From Viola odorata (taxonomy: Eukaryota > Streptophyta > Magnoliopsida > Malpighiales > Violaceae), in NCBI GenBank assembly GCA_963691705.1, contig OY829541.1:37155661-37219660 (forward strand): a stretch of 64,000 nucleotides of DNA, written 5' to 3'. Under the pieces are notes generated by a model. It worked only from the letters and a program-made list of their open reading frames with translations. It was not told the DNA's origin and made no database searches. A program made the translations under genes and the position numbers. This document shows positions 7,838 to 19,843 of the stretch, piece by piece (within the stretch, counting starts at the first letter, position 1; every line of letters starts with the position of its first letter).

Positions 7838-10669
7838 ATGGAGAGAGCGTGGTATGAGAATGATGCCTATATGAGACAAGAGCCGTATGATAGGTATGAT
7901 GGGAGGAGACCTCGGTTTAAGGATCAACTTGACACAAACCATAGGAGCATGAGGATGATAATCCCTTCCTTTGGAGGAACAGAAAATCCGCATTATTACT
8001 TAGCGTGGGAAAGGGAGATCCAATTGATCTTTGATTATTGCGACTACTCAGAGGAGGAGAAAGTGACGATGGCATTGTCTGGGTTCATTGGGTATGCCGC
8101 TCGTTGGTGGAGTTATATGGACAGCGTTCTAGTCACCCCAATTTTGACTTGGAATGATATGAAGATACTTATGAGGCGACGATTCCTACCCGCACACTTT
8201 CGAGAGGAGTTTCACCAACAACGACCAGCCTTCCCTCAAGAGAGTAGAAGTGTTGGTGAGTATTATAATAAGGTGAAGATTTCTTCTTCTTACCCTAGTG
8301 TTGTGCCAAACAATAGAACTCATGATGAATGTTTAGCTTCTCTCTTGAAGAAGCTCAAACATAAGATAGGCTATGAGGCGAAGAAGTGTATTCAAGTTGA
8401 AGATGCCAAGACCACTAATCCACAACATGTTCTTAGCAAAGATGATAAGACTAAGGAGAGTCAGTTGACCGATTTGAGTAGTAGTGTTGCTAGTGCGCAA
8501 GATAAGAAGGGAGCAATTGTTGAGTGCAATGTGAGTATAAAAGGAAAAGAAATTCAAAACAGCCCCCATGAAAAGAGTGAGCATGGGTTGAAGGAAGAGA
8601 ATTGTACTCATAAAAAGGAAGAGTTGAGTAAGAGTTCCGAAGGGAGAGAAAGTGAAAACGCACTAGTAGTGCAAGAGATTGTTCTTGGCAAAAAGAGTGA
8701 AGCTTTGCCGAAGCAATTGAATTTTACTAACCCTTATCCAATTGTTTTCTCTTCTTCTATTTCATCTTCTTTAGGGCAGAGAAAGAAAGAAGTTATTGAG
8801 GAGGATGAGTCCCCTAAGCTACTGCAATTGGAGTGGAAGAAACATAGCAATTCCGTGGAGCATATTACGCCAAGCCCTAGACGAAAGGGTGTGGTTGGAT
8901 TAAACTTTCGTAGAGCGGAATTGTGTAGGTATGTGGACATCATTAGTGCATATGATTCTAGAGTTGAATTTAATTTAATTGATGATGGTCCTATGCAAAA
9001 GCCTAAGGCCGAAACACTTGCTTTTGAGGAGTACTTGTGGAAACGCATGAAATTTGGAGTTTTGGTTAGGCCGAGAGATGAGATAGTTGTACCAAGAGAT
9101 ATTTATGGTGATTTCTTACAAGTTGGTATGGCTAGTATGTGTTGTAGTATGTCTCTTGAGAGGGTTTGGTATTGGTACGGTTTATCCATGGAGTTTGTGT
9201 ATAAGCGCCGAAAAAGGCTTTTTGGCGATGTAAGGCAACAAGGATGGAGAAACCTTGGGATACCGAGATCACAACCTTATGTATCTCTTTATTGGAGACA
9301 ACCTACAATGAAGGGAAGTAATGAGAGAGCTTGGAGAGTGAAGTGTTATTCGTTGGTTTGCAAGTTTGAGTTGTTTAGTGAATTTTCACTTATGTTTACT
9401 TGCAACCAATGCGGCTTTGATTTTATGTTTATGGGTTCATCAAATCCTTGGTGTGTGGAGTACTTGGGAAGTATAAGAGTTCACAAGGAGTTGATGATAG
9501 CACAAGGGCAAGCCGTGGTACACATGAAAGGTTTGAGTGTTCCTTATGCGACTAAGGGATACTTAGAAAGATTGAAGCGGTTCTTGAAGGTTGTTGATAG
9601 AGGAAGGATGTTCTTACACCAGCTTTGGTTGCCTACTCAAGTCCACAAGACAGCCGCCATGAGAGACATTGGTTTAGCCCAAACTACCGCCGCACACAAA
9701 GGCACCACCACCGAGTTGGTTGCCTTGGGTATTTCCTATCACTTTCATGTTTCCTTTACTGTTTCTAATTTGGAGAGTGTTGCTTCCATTGAGGAGACAG
9801 ATTCGAGGGCGAATATTTTCGAAGGGGAAGGGAATGATACGATCCTAGCCCCGAGGCTAACCCTAGCGCACGCACAACACGCACACGCCTTGCGACTAAG
9901 GCCAATCAACCCAAAACGTCGAGCCCAAGATGTTCCAAAGCTTCAAGGGAGGTTACAACAACTTCTAGACATAGAAACTAGGCAAGGAACGTTGCTGGAT
10001 GAAATCCTTAGGCGAAGGATGACATGGAAGGTGGCTTGGAGGCGCATAGTGCAAGGTTGCAAATCTACACGAGCCAATTCATGGAAGAAAGGTTCCAAAT
10101 CGAGTTCCAAGATAAATACAAGACCGATTGGGATCTTAGGAGAGCCTCTGCCAAGTTTGAGGACATTTGGACGAGCAACTTGCAAGAAGGCCCGTTGCTA
10201 CTTTTGCATGCACAAGTGTCCTAAGCGCAAACGTGACGGACAACTTCGTCGGACCATATCTCGATCATCAGAAGTCAGAATCATGCGATCCATATCAATT
10301 ATGAAACCTCATTATGTCTTCTTCATTGTGTCAAAAATTCAAATCAAACATCCGATCCTTTTGTTTGTTATCGGTCGAGACATTTTCCCTGACAGTAATC
10401 CTACGCGAATGAGGACTTCAAAACGCGTCTGTCAACGCCAACGACCATTCTTCATACCAGTCAGGCCCGCATCTGGAAGAGGAGCACCCTCCTACTATTT
10501 TTGGGTCTTAGCTATCGAATGGGACAAGTTGCAGCCTAATCGGACAAGCCAATCAACAGTTAGGGCGGGTGGACATTTTGGCGCGCAGTGTGAACGCGAG
10601 CAGGCTGCGACTTGGAGAATTCGGCCCAAACCTTGGCCTGATGATGCGAATGCTTCTGGGAAGTTCTAG
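7838..10669 (+). CDS. T unit 3: intact 943-aa Gag-like ORF
   Basis: The full-length frame has the same domain layout as the copy at 3836 and no stop or indel. It keeps Arg in NPKRRAQ and Ile in SKIQIKH, the majority state, so it is close to the array consensus. Confidence 0.8.
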   Translation: MERAWYENDAYMRQEPYDRYDGRRPRFKDQLDTNHRSMRMIIPSFGGTENPHYYLAWEREIQLIFDYCDYSEEEKVTMALSGFIGYAARWWSYMDSVLVTPILTWNDMKILMRRRFLPAHFREEFHQQRPAFPQESRSVGEYYNKVKISSSYPSVVPNNRTHDECLASLLKKLKHKIGYEAKKCIQVEDAKTTNPQHVLSKDDKTKESQLTDLSSSVASAQDKKGAIVECNVSIKGKEIQNSPHEKSEHGLKEENCTHKKEELSKSSEGRESENALVVQEIVLGKKSEALPKQLNFTNPYPIVFSSSISSSLGQRKKEVIEEDESPKLLQLEWKKHSNSVEHITPSPRRKGVVGLNFRRAELCRYVDIISAYDSRVEFNLIDDGPMQKPKAETLAFEEYLWKRMKFGVLVRPRDEIVVPRDIYGDFLQVGMASMCCSMSLERVWYWYGLSMEFVYKRRKRLFGDVRQQGWRNLGIPRSQPYVSLYWRQPTMKGSNERAWRVKCYSLVCKFELFSEFSLMFTCNQCGFDFMFMGSSNPWCVEYLGSIRVHKELMIAQGQAVVHMKGLSVPYATKGYLERLKRFLKVVDRGRMFLHQLWLPTQVHKTAAMRDIGLAQTTAAHKGTTTELVALGISYHFHVSFTVSNLESVASIEETDSRANIFEGEGNDTILAPRLTLAHAQHAHALRLRPINPKRRAQDVPKLQGRLQQLLDIETRQGTLLDEILRRRMTWKVAWRRIVQGCKSTRANSWKKGSKSSSKINTRPIGILGEPLPSLRTFGRATCKKARCYFCMHKCPKRKRDGQLRRTISRSSEVRIMRSISIMKPHYVFFIVSKIQIKHPILLFVIGRDIFPDSNPTRMRTSKRVCQRQRPFFIPVRPASGRGAPSYYFWVLAIEWDKLQPNRTSQSTVRAGGHFGAQCEREQAATWRIRPKPWPDDANASGKF

Positions 10670-11144
10670 AAGGCTTTATTTGTATTTATTAATTAGTTTT
10701 TACAGTTATTAGACTAGTAGAAGTTCTATTTCGAAGTTACTTAGGAGTTCTAGTTAAAATAGGTTTTCTAGTCTTAGTTAAACTTGTAATAGTTATGCCT
10801 ATTTAAAGGCAGCTATTTGGCTTAATAAAATAAGATCTTTTTCAGCCAAACACTTGCGTTAATTGATCTCACTAAGAACCTTGAATCCTTTGAGTCCGAA
10901 CACTCGAAGAACAACTCAAGTAAATCGAAAGTTCATCCTATTGTTCGCCTATCTAGGTTGCTAACCTCACCAAGGGTTAGAGGGTTAGAAGTTCGAGCAA
11001 GACCCTTGATTGCGTAGCTGGGTTGGCTAGATAATTGCGTCTAGCAGGGTCAGCGCTCGGTTGAGTTATTATTCCGCACGAAATCCACACTTGAACAACG
11101 ATCGCATAAGGAGAAACGATTCAAGCCTAGCGAGGATCGTATTT
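9835..11144 (+). repeat. T LTR 3
   Basis: 1310 bp with TG...TA ends. A G-to-T-type variant near the right end (CGTATTTGTTGG instead of CGTATTAGTTGG) alters the base just after the LTR boundary and marks this copy. Confidence 0.92.
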
Positions 11145-11839
11145 GTTGGTAGCGGAGCGAAGGCCGTTCAAGTTTGGTACGTTACTCTAGTCCGGAGTCA
11201 ATCACCCTTCACCCATTTAGTTATTTTCGTTTTTTTGTTGAGTCGGTTTAGAAATCAATTTTCTAAATCAAGTTTTCCTTTACGTTTGTGTTTTTATTTA
11301 GACAAATCTAGTCCGATTTGTTTGTCTTATGTCTACCAAATAGAGTCACAAAAATCAGTCCCCAAAGTGTCAAAATAGAGTCACAAAAATCAGTCCCCCA
11401 AAGTGTCATCAAAGTGTCACCAAAAACAGTCCACCAAAAGTGTCAGTGTCGAAATTGTATTTCAATACATACCTGTTGAAGGTGGATTTCAGTGAAAGAG
11501 AGTCCGTTGGAAAGCTGTGTCTGTTAGGAATCTGAATAAAAAAGAATCAAGTGATTCGGACACCGGAGTCAAAAGTTACAGCCAAAGTCCCAAGACATGT
11601 TCCTTTAGTCGTTGTTTCTTAGAGTCAGAAAATTCTGGAACCGAAACACAAAATCAATATATAGGAGGGCAGTCCAGAAAATTCCGAAATGTTTACACAA
11701 CATATTTGGAGCTTTTACGGATCTACTACAAGAAGAATCTCTTAATTCGGAGGTCAGACGTGGAAGATATTGATTTTACAAGTTGCAGACACAAGTTGTG
11801 AGCGAAAAATGCAATTTTTAAGTCATATCAATATCATCT

Positions 11840-14671
11840 ATGGAGAGAGCGTGGTATGAGAATGATGCCTATATGAGACAAGAGCCGTATGATAGGTATG
11901 ATGGGAGGAGACCTCGGTTTAAGGATCAACTTGACACAAACCATAGGAGCATGAGGATGATAATCCCTTCCTTTGGAGGAACAGAAAATCCGCATTATTA
12001 CTTAGCGTGGGAAAGGGAGATCCAATTGATCTTTGATTATTGCGACTACTCAGAGGAGGAGAAAGTGACGATGGCATTGTCTGGGTTCATTGGGTATGCC
12101 GCTCGTTGGTGGAGTTATATGGACAGCGTTCTAGTCACCCCAATTTTGACTTGGAATGATATGAAGATACTTATGAGGCGACGATTCCTACCCGCACACT
12201 TTCGAGAGGAGTTTCACCAACAACGACCAGCCTTCCCTCAAGAGAGTAGAAGTGTTGGTGAGTATTATAATAAGGTGAAGATTTCTTCTTCTTACCCTAG
12301 TGTTGTGCCAAACAATAGAACTCATGATGAATGTTTAGCTTCTCTCTTGAAGAAGCTCAAACATAAGATAGGCTATGAGGCGAAGAAGTGTATTCAAGTT
12401 GAAGATGCCAAGACCACTAATCCACAACATGTTCTTAGCAAAGATGATAAGACTAAGGAGAGTCAGTTGACCGATTTGAGTAGTAGTGTTGCTAGTGCGC
12501 AAGATAAGAAGGGAGCAATTGTTGAGTGCAATGTGAGTATAAAAGGAAAAGAAATTCAAAACAGCCCCCATGAAAAGAGTGAGCATGGGTTGAAGGAAGA
12601 GAATTGTACTCATAAAAAGGAAGAGTTGAGTAAGAGTTCCGAAGGGAGAGAAAGTGAAAACGCACTAGTAGTGCAAGAGATTGTTCTTGGCAAAAAGAGT
12701 GAAGCTTTGCCGAAGCAATTGAATTTTACTAACCCTTATCCAATTGTTTTCTCTTCTTCTATTTCATCTTCTTTAGGGCAGAGAAAGAAAGAAGTTATTG
12801 AGGAGGATGAGTCCCCTAAGCTACTGCAATTGGAGTGGAAGAAACATAGCAATTCCGTGGAGCATATTACGCCAAGCCCTAGACGAAAGGGTGTGGTTGG
12901 ATTAAACTTTCGTAGAGCGGAATTGTGTAGGTATGTGGACATCATTAGTGCATATGATTCTAGAGTTGAATTTAATTTAATTGATGATGGTCCTATGCAA
13001 AAGCCTAAGGCCGAAACACTTGCTTTTGAGGAGTACTTGTGGAAACGCATGAAATTTGGAGTTTTGGTTAGGCCGAGAGATGAGATAGTTGTACCAAGAG
13101 ATATTTATGGTGATTTCTTACAAGTTGGTATGGCTAGTATGTGTTGTAGTATGTCTCTTGAGAGGGTTTGGTATTGGTACGGTTTATCCATGGAGTTTGT
13201 GTATAAGCGCCGAAAAAGGCTTTTTGGCGATGTAAGGCAACAAGGATGGAGAAACCTTGGGATACCGAGATCACAACCTTATGTATCTCTTTATTAGAGA
13301 CAACCTACAATGAAGGGAAGTAATGAGAGAGCTTGGAGAGTGAAGTGTTATTCGTTGGTTTGCAAGTTTGAGTTGTTTAGTGAATTTTCACTTATGTTTA
13401 CTTGCAACCAATGCGGCTTTGATTTTATGTTTATGGGTTCATCAAATCCTTGGTGTGTGGAGTACTTGGGAAGTATAAGAGTTCACAAGGAGTTGATGAT
13501 AGCACAAGGGCAAGCCGTGGTACACATGAAAGGTTTGAGTGTTCCTTATGCGACTAAGGGATACTTAGAAAGATTGAAGCGGTTCTTGAAGGTTGTTGAT
13601 AGAGGAAGGATGTTCTTACACCAGCTTTGGTTGCCTACTCAAGTCCACAAGACAGCCGCCATGAGAGACATTGGTTTAGCCCAAACTACCGCCGCACACA
13701 AAGGCACCACCACCGAGTTGGTTGCCTTGGGTATTTCCTATCACTTTCATGTTTCCTTTACTGTTTCTAATTTGGAGAGTGTTGCTTCCATTGAGGAGAC
13801 AGATTCGAGGGCGAATATTTTCGAAGGGGAAGGGAATGATACGATCCTAGCCCCGAGGCTAACCCTAGCGCACGCACAACACGCACACGCCTTGCGACTA
13901 AGGCCAATCAACCCAAAACGTCGAGCCCAAGATGTTCCAAAGCTTCAAGGGAGGTTACAACAACTTCTAGACATAGAAACTAGGCAAGGAACGTTGCTGG
14001 ATGAAATCCTTAGGCGAAGGATGACATGGAAGGTGGCTTGGAGGCGCATAGTGCAAGGTTGCAAATCTACACGAGCCAATTCATGGAAGAAAGGTTCCAA
14101 ATCGAGTTCCAAGATAAATACAAGACCGATTGGGATCTTAGGAGAGCCTCTGCCAAGTTTGAGGACATTTGGACGAGCAACTTGCAAGAAGGCCCGTTGC
14201 TACTTTTGCATGCACAAGTGTCCTAAGCGCAAACGTGACTGACAACTTCGTCGGACCATATCTCGATCATCAGAAGTCAGAATCATGCGATCTATATCAA
14301 TTATGAAACCTCATTATGTCTTCTTCATTGTGTCAAAAATTCAAATCAAACACCCGATCCTTTCGTTTGTTATCGGTCGAGACATTTTCCCTGACAGTAA
14401 TCCTACGCGAATGAGGACTTCAAAACGCGTCTGTCAACGCCAACGACCATTCTTCATACCAGTCAGGCCCGCATCAGGAAGAGGAGCACCCTCCTACTAT
14501 TTTTGGGTCTTAGCTATCGAATGGGACAAGTTTCAGCCTAATCGGACAAGCCAATCAACAGTTAGGGCGGGTGGACATTTTGGCGCGCAGTGTGAACGCG
14601 AGCAGGCTGCGACTTGGAGAATTCGGCCCAAACCTTGGCCTGATGATGCGAATGCTTCTGGGAAGTTCTAG
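11840..14671 (+). pseudogene. T unit 4: Gag-like ORF with two stops
   Basis: The frame is intact in length but interrupted. Trp codon TGG became TAG at 13295-13297 (after 485 codons), and GGA became TGA at 14240-14242 inside the LTR. Between and after the stops the frame stays open to 14671. The Gag capsid region is upstream of both stops and would still be made. The second stop is shared with unit 5, the first is private. Confidence 0.85.
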
Positions 14672-15146
14672 AAGGCTTTATTTGTATTTATTAATTAGTT
14701 TTTACAGTTATTAGACTAGTAGAAGTTCTATTTCGAAGTTACTTAGGAGTTCTAGTTAAAATAGGTTTTCTAGTCTTAGTTAAACTTGTAATAGTTATGC
14801 CTATTTAAAGGCAGCTGTTTGGCTTAATAAAATAAGATCTTTTTCAGCCAAACACTTGCGTTAATTGATCTCACTAAGAACCTTGAATCCTTTGAGTCCG
14901 AACACTCGAAGAACAACTCAAGTAAATCGAAAGTTCATCCTATTGTTCGCCTATCTAGGTTGCTAACCTCACCAAGGGTTAGAGGGTTAGAAGTTCGAGC
15001 AAGACCCTTGATTGCGTAGCTGGGTTGGCTAGATAATTGCGTCTAGCAGGGTCAGCGCTCGGTTGAGTTATTATTCCGCACGAAATCCACACTTGAACAA
15101 CGATCGCATAAGGAGAAACGATTCAAGCCTAGCGAGGATCGTATTA
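13837..15146 (+). repeat. T LTR 4
   Basis: 1310 bp with TG...TA ends. It carries the TGA stop (GTGACTGAC) and a Leu-to-Ser change (ATCCTTTCG), both shared only with LTR 5. It is followed by the primer-site variant GGTAGCGGATC. Confidence 0.92.
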
Positions 15147-15841
15147 GTTGGTAGCGGATCGAAGGCCGTTCAAGTTTGGTACGTTACTCTAGTCCGGAGT
15201 CAATCACCCTTCACCCATTTAGTTATTTTCGTTTTTTTGTTGAGTCGGTTTAGAAATCAATTTTCTAAATCAAGTTTTCCTTTACGTTTGTGTTTTTATT
15301 TAGACAAATCTAGTCCGATTTGTTTGTCTTATGTCTACCAAATAGAGTCACAAAAATCAGTCCCCAAAGTGTCAAAATAGAGTCACAAAAATCAGTCCCC
15401 CAAAGTGTCATCAAAGTGTCACCAAAAACAGTCCACCAAAAGTGTCAGTGTCGAAATTGTATTTCAATACATACCTGTTGAAGGTGGATTTCAGTGAAAG
15501 AGAGTCCGTTGGAAAGCTGTGTCTGTTAGGAATCTGAATAAAAAAGAATCAAGTGATTCGGACACCGGAGTCAAAAGTTACAGCCAAAGTCCCAAGACAT
15601 GTTCCTTTAGTCGTTGTTTCTTAGAGTCAGAAAATTCTGGAACCGAAACACAAAATCAATATATAGGAGGGCAGTCCAGAAAATTCCGAAATGTTTACAC
15701 AACATATTTGGAGCTTTTACGGATCTACTACAAGAAGAATCTCTTAATTCGAAGGTCAGACGTGGAAGATATTGATTTTACAAGTTGCAGACACAAGTTG
15801 TGAGCGAAAAATGCAATTTTTAAGTCATATCAATATCATCT

Positions 15842-18673
15842 ATGGAGAGAGCGTGGTATGAGAATGATGCCTATATGAGACAAGAGCCGTATGATAGGTA
15901 TGATGGGAGGAGACCTCGGTTTAAGGATCAACTTGACACAAACCATAGGAGCATGAGGATGATAATCCCTTCCTTTGGAGGAACAGAAAATCCGCATTAT
16001 TACTTAGCGTGGGAAAGGGAGATCCAATTGATCTTTGATTATTGCGACTACTCAGAGGAGGAGAAAGTGACGATGGCATTGTCCGGGTTCATTTGGTATG
16101 CCGCTCGTTGGTGGAGTTATACGGACAGCGTTCTAGTCACCCCAATTTTGACTTGGAATGATATGAAGATACTTATGAGGCGACGATTCCTACCCGCACA
16201 CTTTCGAGAGGAGTTTCACCAACAACGACCAGCCTTCCCTCAAGAGAGTAGAAGTGTTGGTGAGTATTATAATAAGGTGAATATTTCTTCTTCTTACCCT
16301 AGTGTTGTGCCAAACAATAGAACTCATGATGAATGTTTAGCTTCTCTCTTGAAGAAGCTCAAACATAAGATAGGCTATGAGGCGAAGAAGTGTATTCAAG
16401 TTGAAGATGCCAAGACCACTAATCCACAACATGTTCTTAGCAAAGATGATAAGACTAAGGAGAGTCAGTTGACCGATTTGAGTAGTAGTGTTGCTAGTGC
16501 GCAAGATAAGAAGGGAGCAATTGTTGAGTGCAATGTGAGTATAAAAGGAAAAGAAATTCAAAACAGCCCCCATGAAAAGAGTGAGCATGGGTTGAAGGAA
16601 GAGAATTGTACTCATAAAAAGGAAGAGTTGAGTAAGAGTTCCGAAGGGAGAGAAAGTGAAAACACACTAGTAGTGCAAGAGATTGTTCTTGGCAAAAAGA
16701 GTGAAGCTTTGCCGAAGCAATTGAATTTTACTAACCCTTATCCAATTGTTTTCTCTTCTTCTATTTCATCTTCTTTAGGGCAGAGAAAGAAAGAAGTTAT
16801 TGAGGAGGATGAGTCCCCTAAGCTACTGCAATTGGAGTGGAAGAAACATAGCAATTCCGTGGAGCATATTACGCCAAGCCCTAGACGAAAGGGTGTGGTT
16901 GGATTAAACTTTCGTAGAGCGGAATTGTGTAGGTATGTGGACATCATTAGTGCATATGATTCTAGAGTTGAATTTAATTTAATTGATGATGGTCCTATGC
17001 AAAAGCCTAAGGCCGAAACACTTGCTTTTGAGGAGTACTTGTGGAAACGCATGAAATTTGGAGTTTTGGTTAGGCCGAGAGATGAGATAGTTGTACCAAG
17101 AGATATTTATGGTGATTTCTTACAAGTTGGTATGGCTAGTATGTGTTGTAGTATGTCTCTTGAGAGGGTTTGGTATTGGTACGGTTTATCCATGGAGTTT
17201 GTGTATAAGCGCCGAAAAAGGCTTTTTGGCGATGTAAGGCAACAAGGATGGAGAAACCTTGGGATACCGAGATCACAACCTTATGTATCTCTTTATTGGA
17301 GACAACCTACAATGAAGGGAAGTAATGAGAGAGCTTGGAGAGTGAAGTGTTATTCATTGGTTTGCAAGTTTGAGTTGTTTAGTGAATTTTCACTTATGTT
17401 TACTTGCAACCAATGCGGCTTTGATTTTATGTTTATGGGTTCATCAAATCCTTGGTGTGTGGAGTACTTGGGAAGTATAAGAGTTCACAAGGAGTTGATG
17501 ATAGCACAAGGGCAAGCCGTGGTACACATGAAAGGTTTGAGTGTTCCTTATGCGACTAAGGGATACTTAGAAAGATTGAAGCGGTTCTTGAAGGTTGTTG
17601 ATAGAGGAAGGATGTTCTTACACCAGCTTTGGTTGCCTACTCAAGTCCACAAGACAGCCGCCATGAGAGACATTGGTTTAGCCCAAACTACCGCCGCACA
17701 CAAAGGCACCACCACCGAGTTGGTTGCCTTGGGTATTTCCTATCACTTTCATGTTTCCTTTACTGTTTCTAATTTGGAGAGTGTTGCTTCCATTGAGGAG
17801 ACAGATTCGAGGGCGAATATTTTCGAAGGGGAAGGGAATGATACGATCCTAGCCCCGAGGCTAACCCTAGCGCACGCACAACACGCACACGCCTTGCGAC
17901 TAAGGCCAATCAACCCAAAACGTCGAGCCCAAGATGTTCCAAAGCTTCAAGGGAGGTTACAACAACTTCTAGACATAGAAACTAGGCAAGGAACGTTGCT
18001 GGATGAAATCCTTAGGCGAAGGATGACATGGAAGGTGGCTTGGAGGCGCATAGTGCAAGGTTGCAAATCTACACGAGCCAATTCATGGAAGAAAGGTTCC
18101 AAATCGAGTTCCAAGATAAATACAAGACCGATTGGGATCTTAGGAGAGCCTCTGCCAAGTTTGAGGACATTTGGACGAGCAACTTGCAAGAAGGCCCGTT
18201 GCTACTTTTGCATGCACAAGTGTCCTAAGCGCAAACGTGACTGACAACTTCGTCGGACCATATCTCGATCATCAGAAGTCAGAATCATGCGATCTATATC
18301 AATTATGAAACCTCATTATGTCTTCTTCATTGTGTCAAAAATTCAAATCAAACACCCGATCCTTTCGTTTGTTATCGGTCGAGACATTTTCCCTGACAGT
18401 AATCCTACGCGAATGAGGACTTCAAAACGCGTCTGTCAACGCCAACGACCATTCTTCATACCAGTCAGGCCCGCATCAGGAAGAGGAGCACCCTCCTACT
18501 ATTTTTGGGTCTTAGCTATCGAATGGGACAAGTTTCAGCCTAATCGGACAAGCCAATCAACAGTTAGGGCGGGTGGACATTTTGGCGCGCAGTGTGAACG
18601 CGAGCAGGCTGCGACTTGGAGAATTCGGCCCAAACCTTGGCCTGATGATGCGAATGCTTCTGGGAAGTTCTAG
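15842..18673 (+). pseudogene. T unit 5: Gag-like ORF with stop in the LTR part
   Basis: The first 800 codons are open and end at TGA 18242-18244, inside LTR 5. The remaining C-terminal frame is open to 18673. Capsid-region variants Trp in FIWYAARWW, Thr in SYTDS and Asn in KVNISS are shared with unit 6. The lost part is only the basic LTR-encoded tail, so a Gag-like protein could still be produced. Confidence 0.82.
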
Positions 18674-19148
18674 AAGGCTTTATTTGTATTTATTAATTAG
18701 TTTTTACAGTTATTAGACTAGTAGAAGTTCTATTTCGAAGTTACTTAGGAGTTCTAGTTAAAATAGGTTTTCTAGTCTTAGTTAAACTTGTAATAGTTAT
18801 GCCTATTTAAAGGCAGCTGTTTGGCTTAATAAAATAAGATCTTTTTCAGCCAAACACTTGCGTTAATTGATCTCACTAAGAACCTTGAATCCTTTGAGTC
18901 CGAACACTCGAAGAACAACTCAAGTAAATCGAAAGTTCATCCTATTGTTCGCCTATCTAGGTTGCTAACCTCACCAAGGGTTAGAGGGTTAGAAGTTCGA
19001 GCAAGACCCTTGATTGCGTAGCTGGGTTGGCTAGATAATTGCGTCTAGCAGGGTCAGCGCTCGGTTGAGTTATTATTCCGCACGAAATCCACACTTGAAC
19101 AACGATCGCATAAGGAGAAACGATTCAAGCCTAGCGAGGATCGTATTA
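17839..19148 (+). repeat. T LTR 5
   Basis: 1310 bp with TG...TA ends. It matches LTR 4 at its diagnostic variants, so the 4002-bp block ending here looks like a recent duplicate of its left neighbour. Confidence 0.92.
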
Positions 19149-19843
19149 GTTGGTAGCGGATCGAAGGCCGTTCAAGTTTGGTACGTTACTCTAGTCCGGA
19201 GTCAATCACCCTTCACCCATTTAGTTATTTTCGTTTTTTTGTTGAGTCGGTTTAGAAATCAATTTTCTAAATCAAGTTTTCCTTTACGTTTGTGTTTTTA
19301 TTTAGACAAATCTAGTCCGATTTGTTTGTCTTATGTCTACCAAATAGAGTCACAAAAATCAGTCCCCAAAGTGTCAAAATAGAGTCACAAAAATCAGTCC
19401 CCCAAAGTGTCATCAAAGTGTCACCAAAAACAGTCCACCAAAAGTGTCAGTGTCGAAATTGTATTTCAATACATACCTGTTGAAGGTGGATTTCAGTGAA
19501 AGAGAGTCCGTTGGAAAGCTGTGTCTGTTAGGAATCTGAATAAAAAAGAATCAAGTGATTCGGACACCGGAGTCAAAAGTTACAGCCAAAGTCCCAAGAC
19601 ATGTTCCTTTAGTCGTTGTTTCTTAGAGTCAGAAAATTCTGGAACCGAAACACAAAATCAATATATAGGAGGGCAGTCCAGAAAATTCCGAAATGTTTAC
19701 ACAACATATTTGGAGCTTTTACGGATCTACTACAAGAAGAATCTCTTAATTCGAAGGTCAGACGTGGAAGATATTGATTTTACAAGTTGCAGACACAAGT
19801 TGTGAGCGAAAAATGCAATTTTTAAGTCATATCAATATCATCT

